Source: Thermoplasmata archaeon (GTDB lineage: Archaea > Thermoplasmatota > E2 > UBA9212). Taken from it: a stretch of 5,092 nt of DNA. Where the stretch lies: NCBI GenBank assembly GCA_013329495.1, contig DUKC01000126.1, forward strand, positions 1 through 5,092. The letters are read 5' to 3'. The notes below the pieces were generated by a model. The model was given only the letters and a program-made list of their open reading frames with translations. It had not been told where the DNA came from and did no database searches. Below, piece by piece: positions 1 to 5,092 of the stretch (position 1 is its first letter; each line of letters starts with the position of its first letter). The translations under genes and the position numbers were made by a program.

Positions 1-33
1 ACTGTTATTATGAATAAACTAACTTAACATGTT

Positions 34-50
34 ATAAAAGCTTTTAAATG
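34..50 (+). promoter_or_regulatory. Archaeal BRE/TATA promoter of the GH31 gene
   Basis: A purine stretch (AAAAG, 36-40) is followed by a TATA-like box, CTTTTAAATG (41-50). The box centre lies about 26 nt before the ATG at 72, where an archaeal transcript would be expected to begin, so the mRNA is probably leaderless. No Shine-Dalgarno sequence precedes the ATG, which agrees with this. A second AT-rich stretch at 32-39 (TTATAAAA) could be an alternative box but would start transcription about 10 nt upstream. Confidence 0.6.
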
Positions 51-71
51 CACAAAGCATAACATCTATCC

Positions 72-2507
72 ATGCTTAAGAAATTTTTAGTTATCCTGAT
101 AAACCTATCAATACTATCCTGTGTTGGTTGCGTACAGGTTGACAGGAATGAGGAGCAATTTGAGGAAATTGGCAAAGTTGTCAGTTTTCAAGATAACAGA
201 AGAGGAATAATCTTGGAATGCCAAAATGCGTTGATTAATGTTACAGTTATTGCTCCTGATTTGATCTCAATACGATTGGCCCCTCATAAAGAATTCGCAG
301 AAGACTATTCATGGGCCGTGGTAGAAAGAGGGCGGGAGAAGACCGGTTATAACGTTTTTGAATCTTCAAGCTCGATTAATCTTACGACTGCAGAAGTAAA
401 ACTAACAATCAATAAAGACCCCTGTTTATTTTCCTTTTGGGACAAAAGTGGTAGACTCATAAATAAAGATTACAAACCCGTGGAATGGAGTAAAGCTAAG
501 GAAGGCTACAAGGTAAGGTGTTCCAAATGGATGCCTTTGGAAGAGCACTACTATGGTTTTGGAGAGAAGACCGGCTCATTAGACAAAAGAAGAAACAACC
601 TGTCAATGTGGAACACCGATGCTTTTGGTTATGGAACATCTACTGATCCCCTATACAAATCAATTCCGTTCTTTATTGGCCTGAAGAACGGTAAGGCCTA
701 CGGTATCTTCTTTGACAACACCTACAGAACCACTTTTGACATGGGGTATAATTGGGAAAACAGATACGTGTTTGAATCAGATGGCGGAGAGCTCGATTAT
801 TATTTCTTTTATGGACCCAGCATAAAGAAAGTTTTAGAAAGATATACTGATCTGACTGGGAGAATCGAACTGCCCCCTCTTTGGTCTTTAGGTCACCAGT
901 TGTGCAGATACAGCTACTACCCTGACGACAGAGTGCTTGAAATCGCAAAGAAGTGCAGAGAAGAGAAAATACCTTGCGACGTGATCTATCTCGATATTCA
1001 CTACCAAGACGGTTACAAGTCCTTCACGTGGAACAACGACAGATTCCCCGATCCAAAAAAAACTCTGGATAAGCTTGAAGCTATGGGATTCAAGGTCGTT
1101 GCGATCATAGACTCCGCCGTAAGAGTCGAAGATGGGTATCCTGTTTACGATGAAGGAGAAGAAAAGGGCTACTTTCTAAAACACGAGAATGGGAAAGTAT
1201 ACAAAGATAAGATGTGGCCTGGTTTGTGCGTCTGGCCCGACTTTACCAGGAAAGAGGTCAGAGATTGGTGGGGTGGACTATACGGAGATCTATTAGAAGC
1301 AGGTGTTGATGGAATTTGGAACGATATGAATGAGCCCGCCGTGTTCAATCCCTCTAAAACAATGGACGATGATGTCATTTTTTATGACCATGGATTGTCA
1401 ACTTCTCATCTAAAGAATCACAATATCTACGCAATAACAAACGTCATGGCAACTTACGATGGCATTAGAAAGTTGGCACCGGACAAGAAACCTTTCGTTT
1501 TATCAAGGGCGGGATACTCAGGAATTCAGAGATATGCTGCTTCATGGACAGGAGACAATACGGCAAGCTGGGAACACTTGGAACTTCAACTCCCAATGTT
1601 TCTCAATCTGGGATTGAGCGGCATGCCTTTCGTTGGATCAGACATCGGCGGTTTTTCGGGTTCGCCATCTCCAGAACTCTTGGTGAGATGGTACGAGGCT
1701 AGTGCCTTTGTCCCGCTGTGCAGAGAACACACCTGTCTGGGGACACCCGATCAAGAGCCTTGGGTGTACGGAGAGTACTATACTTCTATAATTAGAAAAT
1801 ACGTAGAAATGAGGTACGAGCTTTTGCCATACATCTACGATCTGTTTTATGAATCCTCTCAAAAGGGATATCCCATCATCAGACCCCTCTTGTTTGAATT
1901 TCAGACCGATGAAAACACCTATCTTATTGAAGACGAGTTTATGCTGGGCTCGCATGTATTGGTCGCTCCAGTTGTGGAGAAGGGAAAAACAGAAAGAATA
2001 ATCTATCTTCCTGAGGGAACGTGGTGGGACCATTGGAACCAAGAAAAAATAGAGGGCAATTCCTGGATCTACTACAAGGCTCCTTTGGATGTTTTGCCGC
2101 TCTTTTTAAGAGAAGGTTCGATCATCCCCCGGCAAAAATCGATGCTTTGGGTAGATCAAGAAAAGCTTAATGAGTTAACTCTGGAAATATTTGCCGGAGA
2201 TCTTTCAACAAGATCATCTCATTCTTTGTATGAGGATGATGGAGAAACAATAAATTCACCCTCTTCAATGACAAACTTTTCATTAAGAAAAGACGGAAAC
2301 AAATTGATTTTCAATATTGGCAAAAGAACAGGAACTTATCAACCCGGAAGAGAATTCATGTTATTAAAATTCTATGGAGTCAAGCCACGTATCATCGTGA
2401 GGGTAGATGGAAGCAAAGTGAGTTATGAAAAAGGGGATAATTACATATTTTTAAAAATAAAGGATGATGGGAAAGCTAAGGAGGTTATTGTTAGTTCAAT
2501 ATGTTAA
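72..2507 (+). CDS. GH31 family alpha-glucosidase, exported, probable lipoprotein
   Basis: This 811-residue protein is a glycoside hydrolase family 31 enzyme, expected to release glucose from the non-reducing end of alpha-glucosides with retention of configuration. Residues 1-20 form an export signal: MLKK, then a hydrophobic stretch ending in Cys17 and Cys20, so the enzyme is probably anchored outside the membrane by lipid. An N-terminal beta-sandwich (about 35-255) includes the YGFGEKTG motif (161-168). The (beta/alpha)8 barrel (about 265-600) carries the nucleophile Asp418 in WNDMNEP and the acid/base Asp495 in WTGDN, plus DIGGF (524-528) and His553. A proximal beta domain and a DUF5110-like end (YEDDGET, 720-726) follow. 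Asp308-Ile309, Trp382, Met419, Arg479 and Trp492 match the glucose-binding subsite recalled from human maltase-glucoamylase, favouring alpha-glucosidase over alpha-xylosidase. Length is normal and the frame intact. The start is set by the signal peptide and promoter spacing. The natural substrate is not determined. Confidence 0.93.
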   Translation: MLKKFLVILINLSILSCVGCVQVDRNEEQFEEIGKVVSFQDNRRGIILECQNALINVTVIAPDLISIRLAPHKEFAEDYSWAVVERGREKTGYNVFESSSSINLTTAEVKLTINKDPCLFSFWDKSGRLINKDYKPVEWSKAKEGYKVRCSKWMPLEEHYYGFGEKTGSLDKRRNNLSMWNTDAFGYGTSTDPLYKSIPFFIGLKNGKAYGIFFDNTYRTTFDMGYNWENRYVFESDGGELDYYFFYGPSIKKVLERYTDLTGRIELPPLWSLGHQLCRYSYYPDDRVLEIAKKCREEKIPCDVIYLDIHYQDGYKSFTWNNDRFPDPKKTLDKLEAMGFKVVAIIDSAVRVEDGYPVYDEGEEKGYFLKHENGKVYKDKMWPGLCVWPDFTRKEVRDWWGGLYGDLLEAGVDGIWNDMNEPAVFNPSKTMDDDVIFYDHGLSTSHLKNHNIYAITNVMATYDGIRKLAPDKKPFVLSRAGYSGIQRYAASWTGDNTASWEHLELQLPMFLNLGLSGMPFVGSDIGGFSGSPSPELLVRWYEASAFVPLCREHTCLGTPDQEPWVYGEYYTSIIRKYVEMRYELLPYIYDLFYESSQKGYPIIRPLLFEFQTDENTYLIEDEFMLGSHVLVAPVVEKGKTERIIYLPEGTWWDHWNQEKIEGNSWIYYKAPLDVLPLFLREGSIIPRQKSMLWVDQEKLNELTLEIFAGDLSTRSSHSLYEDDGETINSPSSMTNFSLRKDGNKLIFNIGKRTGTYQPGREFMLLKFYGVKPRIIVRVDGSKVSYEKGDNYIFLKIKDDGKAKEVIVSSIC

Positions 2508-2513
2508 AACGTT

Positions 2514-2530
2514 AAAAAAGATTATAAATG
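2514..2530 (+). promoter_or_regulatory. Archaeal BRE/TATA promoter of tdh
   Basis: AAAAAAG (2514-2520) forms a BRE-like purine run directly before the TATA box TTATAAAT (2522-2529). The box centre is about 27 nt upstream of the tdh ATG at 2553, so the transcript should begin at or within a few bases of the start codon. The promoter begins seven bases after the stop codon of the upstream glycosidase gene, so tdh can be transcribed on its own even though the gap is only 45 nt. No Shine-Dalgarno sequence is present. An ATG at 2541 opens a three-codon frame, but lies too close to the TATA box to be on the transcript. Confidence 0.7.
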
Positions 2531-2552
2531 TTTAATTATAATGAAAAATTAA

Positions 2553-3509
2553 ATGAATAGAATACTAGTTCTTGGCGCATGCGGCCAAATCGGATCAGAA
2601 CTTACGATGGAGCTGAGGAAGAGATACGGCAATAATTCAGTTGTAGCAACGGGTCACAGAACAAAACCTTCAGAAAAGCTGCACGATTCAGGCCCATTCG
2701 AATTCGCTGATATCCTTGATAGGGAGAGTGTAGAGAGGGTGATAACAAAGCATGACGTGGATACGATTTATAACATGGCAGCAATCCTTTCTGCCCGAGG
2801 CGAACAGAACCCTCAACTCGCGTTTAGGGTCAACGTGCTTGGCCTCTACAACATGCTTGAACTAGGAAGGGAACACAACCTTGAACGTATCATGGTACCA
2901 AGTTCCATTGCAGCATTTGGACCCGGCACACCTAAAGTCAACACACCCAACGAAACCCTCATGAGGCCCACAACCATGTATGGGGTGAACAAGGTGACTG
3001 GCGAGCTGCTTGGAAATTATTATTTCCAGAAATATGGACTGGATGTGCGCGGAGTTAGATATCCCGGAATTATCAGCAGTGGAACCCTTCCCGGTGGTGG
3101 AACTACCGATTATGCAGTTGAAATTTATTATGAGGCATTGAGAAAGAAGAGTTATACCTGTTACCTGAGAGAAGACACAGTTTTGCCCTTGATGTACATG
3201 CCAGATGCCATTGAAGGCATCATAAAGTTAGCCGAAGCCGATGTTAGTAAGCTAAAGCGTCACTGCGACTATAATATCAATTCTATGAGTCTTTCCGTGG
3301 GGGAACTTGCTGCTTCAATCAAAAAATTCATTCCAGAATTCGTGTGCGAATACAAGCCTAATTTTCGTCAGACCATTGCTGATTCGTGGCCAAAATCTCT
3401 CGATGACAGTGCCGCAAGAGAAGAATGGGGATGGCAACCCAAATATAGTCTAGAAGCGATGACTAAAGATATGCTAACAAAACTGTCAAGGAAGTTAAAT
3501 AAGGGGTGA
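2553..3509 (+). CDS. tdh: L-threonine 3-dehydrogenase, SDR (UDP-galactose 4-epimerase-like) type
   Basis: This 318-residue cytosolic enzyme should oxidise L-threonine to 2-amino-3-ketobutyrate with NAD+, the first step of threonine breakdown to glycine and acetyl-CoA. It belongs to the extended short-chain dehydrogenase group, not the zinc alcohol-dehydrogenase-like Tdh of E. coli. The Rossmann glycine motif GACGQIG is at 8-14, the catalytic serine region at VPSS (115-118), and the YxxxK pair is Tyr143/Lys147 in MYGVNK. Several stretches are hallmarks of this Tdh subgroup rather than of sugar epimerases: RGVRYPGIIS (166-175), PGGGTTDYAVE (180-190), MYMPDA (214-219) and IADSWPKSLDDSAAREEWGW (275-294). 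Length is typical and the start places the nucleotide-binding motif at the N-terminus as expected. The next gene, kbl, encodes the enzyme for the following step, which strongly supports this call over a sugar epimerase. A separate TATA box suggests independent transcription from the glycosidase gene. Confidence 0.95.
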   Translation: MNRILVLGACGQIGSELTMELRKRYGNNSVVATGHRTKPSEKLHDSGPFEFADILDRESVERVITKHDVDTIYNMAAILSARGEQNPQLAFRVNVLGLYNMLELGREHNLERIMVPSSIAAFGPGTPKVNTPNETLMRPTTMYGVNKVTGELLGNYYFQKYGLDVRGVRYPGIISSGTLPGGGTTDYAVEIYYEALRKKSYTCYLREDTVLPLMYMPDAIEGIIKLAEADVSKLKRHCDYNINSMSLSVGELAASIKKFIPEFVCEYKPNFRQTIADSWPKSLDDSAAREEWGWQPKYSLEAMTKDMLTKLSRKLNKG

Positions 3510-3550
3510 TTTGCCCGCATCGAAAGAACTTGTAAACGAATCTGCCCTAG

Positions 3551-3555
3551 TTTTT
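3551..3555 (+). terminator. Possible weak U-tract terminator after tdh
   Basis: A run of five T lies 41 nt after the tdh stop codon. Archaeal RNA polymerase can terminate at short U-tracts without a hairpin. This is the only plus-strand T-run of that length between tdh and kbl. It is short, so partial read-through into kbl is plausible. Confidence 0.3.
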
Positions 3556-3585
3556 GATTAATGAAATTCTTCTAGTATGACCAAC

Positions 3586-3602
3586 AGTAAATAATTAATA
3601 CC
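3586..3602 (+). promoter_or_regulatory. kbl: Possible TATA box of kbl
   Basis: The AT-rich stretch AGTAAATAATTAATACC is the best TATA-like element between tdh and kbl. Transcription would start near 3615-3625, giving a leader of about 25-30 nt that includes the Shine-Dalgarno sequence at 3633-3641. The match to a TATA consensus is weaker than for the two upstream genes and no clear BRE precedes it. Alternatively kbl is expressed by read-through from tdh, 138 nt upstream. Confidence 0.35.
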
Positions 3603-3632
3603 TTCAAGTAATCCTTCTTACATACCCAATTT

Positions 3633-3641
3633 GAGAGGTGA
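3633..3641 (+). promoter_or_regulatory. kbl: Shine-Dalgarno sequence of kbl
   Basis: GAGAGGTGA contains GAGGTGA, complementary to the usual 16S rRNA 3' end, with six bases between it and the ATG at 3648. It fixes the kbl start and shows that this mRNA has a leader. The two upstream genes lack any such sequence. Confidence 0.8.
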
Positions 3642-3647
3642 AATTAC

Positions 3648-4841
3648 ATGAGAAATCCCACTAAATTCTTAAAAGAAGAATATGAAGAGCTTGTTAGAAA
3701 TGGTTTTGACTGGAAGTTAAGGGTATTGGAAGGACCATCCGAACCTGTTTGCAAAGTTGATGGAAAAAAGGTACTAATGCTTTGCTCCAACAATTATCTG
3801 AGTTTATGCAACCACCCCAAAGTAAAGAAGGCGGCTTTAAAAGCCATAAAGACTCACGGCGCAGGAGCAGGTTCAGACAGATCTATCTCAGGCAACACAG
3901 ATCTTCACGTTCAGCTTGAGCGAAGACTTGCAAAGTTTAAAGATGCCGAGGCTTCTTTGGTTTACCAGACTGGATTTATGGCAAATGAAGGATTAATTCC
4001 CCAACTGGCTGGTAAGGGAGATATAATTATTAGTGATGAACTCAATCACGGATCAATCATAGATGGTGTGAGGCTAACCAAAGCAGACAGGGCAATTTAC
4101 AAGCATCGAGACACGGACGAACTGGAAAAGGTCCTTAACGAGGCAGAAAAGCACGATCCCTCTTATCGAAGAATACTGATCATTACCGATGGGGTATTTT
4201 CTATGGACGGAGACATTGCACCGTTAGATGAAATAGCTAAAATAGGATCTAGGCATGGAGCAATGATCTATGTTGATGACGCGCATGGAGAAGGAGTTCT
4301 TGGAGATGGAGGTCGCGGAGCTGTCGATCACTTCAAGCTGTCCCGAAAAGATATTCAGGTCGAAGTTGGAACCTTCTCAAAGGCGTTCGGAGTTATGGGG
4401 GGTCACATAAGCGGAAGCAGCGATCTGTACAGTTTTGCTTACAACAAGTCAAGAACATGGTTATTATCTGGTGCAACACCTCCCTCAGTTGCAGCCTCAT
4501 GCACTGCCGCAATCGATGTGCTTGAAACCGAGCCCGAATGGGTGAGAAATCTGTGGGACAATACAAGATATTTTAAGAAAGCAGTCAAACAATTGGGATT
4601 CGATACAGGCAGCAGCCAAACGCCAATCATTCCAATCATAGTTGGGGAGAGTCTACTGGCTCAGACCGTTAGCGAGAAGTTATTTGATAAGGGAATTTTC
4701 GCATTTCCTATCGTCTTTCCTATGGTGGCTAAAGATAAAGCCAGAATTAGAACACAGATGAATGCGGCGCTGACCAAAGATCATTTGGACAAGGCAATAA
4801 ACGCTTTCGAGGTGATTGGAAAAGAACTTTCTATAATATAA
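3648..4841 (+). CDS. kbl: 2-amino-3-ketobutyrate CoA ligase (glycine C-acetyltransferase)
   Basis: This 397-residue PLP enzyme belongs to the alpha-oxoamine synthase family (fold type I). With CoA it cleaves 2-amino-3-ketobutyrate, the unstable product of the neighbouring Tdh, to glycine and acetyl-CoA in the cytosol; the reverse reaction is also possible. The PLP-binding lysine is Lys245 in GTFSKAFG. His134 (DELNHGS) should stack on the cofactor, and Asp210 and His213 in VDDAHG contact the ring. Arg368 in ARIRTQMNAA is the expected substrate-carboxylate arginine. The glycine-rich GAGAGSDR (71-78) and SNNYLSL (47-53) fit the family, which normally has about 395 residues. Relatives with the same fold make 8-amino-7-oxononanoate, 5-aminolevulinate or 3-ketosphinganine. 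Adjacency to tdh is the main reason for choosing Kbl. One deviation is Gly275 in LLSGATPP, where many relatives have Thr in FSTxxPP. The strong Shine-Dalgarno sequence supports the start. No strong plus-strand terminator follows the stop. Confidence 0.9.
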   Translation: MRNPTKFLKEEYEELVRNGFDWKLRVLEGPSEPVCKVDGKKVLMLCSNNYLSLCNHPKVKKAALKAIKTHGAGAGSDRSISGNTDLHVQLERRLAKFKDAEASLVYQTGFMANEGLIPQLAGKGDIIISDELNHGSIIDGVRLTKADRAIYKHRDTDELEKVLNEAEKHDPSYRRILIITDGVFSMDGDIAPLDEIAKIGSRHGAMIYVDDAHGEGVLGDGGRGAVDHFKLSRKDIQVEVGTFSKAFGVMGGHISGSSDLYSFAYNKSRTWLLSGATPPSVAASCTAAIDVLETEPEWVRNLWDNTRYFKKAVKQLGFDTGSSQTPIIPIIVGESLLAQTVSEKLFDKGIFAFPIVFPMVAKDKARIRTQMNAALTKDHLDKAINAFEVIGKELSII

Positions 4842-4850
4842 CCAAAGCTT

Positions 4851-4859
4851 AAAACAAAA
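4851..4859 (-). terminator. Possible U-tract terminator of the small minus-strand ORF
   Basis: Read on the minus strand, TTTTGTTTT follows immediately after the TAA stop of the 50-codon ORF. This is the kind of U-rich stretch at which archaeal polymerase terminates. It falls in the 18-nt gap between the two convergent stop codons, so it would end minus-strand transcripts just before kbl. Confidence 0.35.
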
Positions 4860-5012
4860 TTATAAGAAAGTCAGCTGATCCTCAGGATCAACGAGAACTT
4901 GAGATATCGGAGAGGTCAACATAGATCGGACCACTTCAATCTCTCCAATTTTTAATTGAAGAAATAACCCCGCTTTCTCAAGGTTGCTTTCCTTTAAGCT
5001 TAAGCTTAGCAT
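4860..5012 (-). CDS. Hypothetical 50-residue protein convergent with kbl
   Basis: I do not recognise this short ORF. It encodes a soluble-looking peptide with no membrane segment, an alternating start (MLSLSLKES), a middle section LQLKIGEIEVV (residues 18-28) and the end VDPEDQLTFL. In its favour, a GGAG core (5020-5017) lies upstream of the ATG, AT-rich TATA-like stretches are further upstream, and a U-tract follows the stop. Against it, the Shine-Dalgarno core is only four bases from the ATG, closer than the kbl one, and 50 codons can be open by chance. An in-frame GTG at 5027 would add five residues and sits about 24 nt from a TATA-like box, so a leaderless GTG start is an alternative. It could also be the remnant of a larger gene, although in-frame stops lie just upstream of the GTG. 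Confidence 0.35.
   Translation of the reverse strand: MLSLSLKESNLEKAGLFLQLKIGEIEVVRSMLTSPISQVLVDPEDQLTFL
4876..4890. repeat. Interrupted palindrome near the end of the small minus-strand ORF
   Basis: TGATCCT and AGGATCA flank a single C, giving a 15-bp inverted repeat; as RNA it can form a six-pair stem with a three-base loop on either strand. On the minus strand it precedes the U-rich stretch at 4859-4851 by 16 bases, too far for a classical intrinsic terminator. It lies inside the putative coding region and may be chance. Confidence 0.45.
4995..5008. repeat. Perfect 14-bp palindrome at the start of the small minus-strand ORF
   Basis: TAAGCTTAAGCTTA equals its own reverse complement and contains two abutting AAGCTT units. 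On the minus strand it begins one base after the ATG (5012-5010) and encodes the alternating Leu-Ser residues. The position is possible for an operator-like site or an mRNA hairpin masking the start, but nothing else in the window repeats it. Confidence 0.5.
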
Positions 5013-5046
5013 TTCACTCCCTTCCACTCATTACTTTCTAGTCCCG

Positions 5047-5082
5047 ATTATTTAATTTTATTCTACATAGAGTTTATTTAAG
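5047..5082 (-). promoter_or_regulatory. AT-rich promoter-like region upstream of the small minus-strand ORF
   Basis: Read on the minus strand this interval holds two TATA-like stretches, CTTAAATAAA (5082-5073) and ATTAAATAAT (5056-5047). The nearer one would place a transcript start near 5025, close to the in-frame GTG at 5027 and just before the ATG at 5012. The same AT-rich DNA could also serve a rightward gene beginning near the window edge. Confidence 0.3.
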
Positions 5083-5092
5083 AGGATGTCCC

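Noticed and set aside
1638..2042. Long open frame on the minus strand inside the GH31 gene
   Set aside because: It is fully antisense to a strongly conserved coding region that includes active-site motifs, has no recognisable protein features and no promoter or Shine-Dalgarno sequence that I can see.
2541..2552. ATG at 2541 as an upstream start or mini-ORF before tdh
   Set aside because: It reaches a stop after three codons and lies only about 15 nt from the TATA box centre, so it should not be on the transcript.
3511..3561. A 16-codon TTG-started frame right after tdh with a GGGGTGA sequence before it
   Set aside because: The Shine-Dalgarno-like bases overlap the tdh stop and sit only one base from the TTG, too close to work; the frame is short enough to be chance.
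4934..4961. Inverted repeat CTTCAAT/ATTGAAG around TTTTT, resembling a terminator for kbl
   Set aside because: It is more than 90 nt after the kbl stop, AT-rich, has a 14-base loop containing the T-run rather than a T-run after the stem, and lies inside the opposite-strand ORF; probably coincidental.
5086..5092. Possible start of a rightward gene (AGAGG followed by ATG) at the window edge
   Set aside because: Only two codons are visible and the AGAGG abuts the ATG. An AT-rich stretch about 27 nt upstream would fit a leaderless start, but this cannot be decided without the downstream sequence.

Overview
The window carries three complete plus-strand genes and one possible small minus-strand gene, with short intergenic gaps. 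It looks archaeal. The first two genes have no Shine-Dalgarno sequence. Instead each has a purine-rich BRE-like stretch and a TATA box centred about 26-27 nt before its ATG, the geometry expected for leaderless archaeal transcripts. Arginine is encoded mostly by AGA/AGG, and the threonine dehydrogenase is the short-chain (SDR) type known from Thermoplasma and some bacteria. The base composition is moderately AT-rich. I cannot name the lineage from this sequence.

Layout: positions 1-71 hold the promoter of the first gene. Positions 72-2507 encode an exported, probably lipid-anchored GH31 alpha-glucosidase-type glycosidase with an intact active site. After 45 nt, which hold a second promoter, 2553-3509 encode an SDR-type L-threonine 3-dehydrogenase (tdh). 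A 138-nt gap with a short T-run, a weak TATA-like stretch and a clear Shine-Dalgarno sequence leads to 3648-4841, encoding 2-amino-3-ketobutyrate CoA ligase / glycine C-acetyltransferase (kbl). The remaining 251 nt contain a 50-codon minus-strand ORF (4860-5012) that converges on kbl and has AT-rich promoter-like DNA upstream of it.

Tdh and Kbl catalyse consecutive steps: L-threonine to 2-amino-3-ketobutyrate (giving NADH), then CoA-dependent cleavage to glycine and acetyl-CoA. The glycosidase would act outside the membrane, releasing glucose from alpha-glucosides. Together they suggest a heterotroph using sugars and amino acids, but the link between the glycosidase and the threonine genes is only adjacency. 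I found no RNA gene, CRISPR array, insertion sequence or clearly novel system. The points most worth checking are the mixed leaderless/leadered initiation, the small convergent ORF with its palindrome, and the ambiguous lipobox of the glycosidase.
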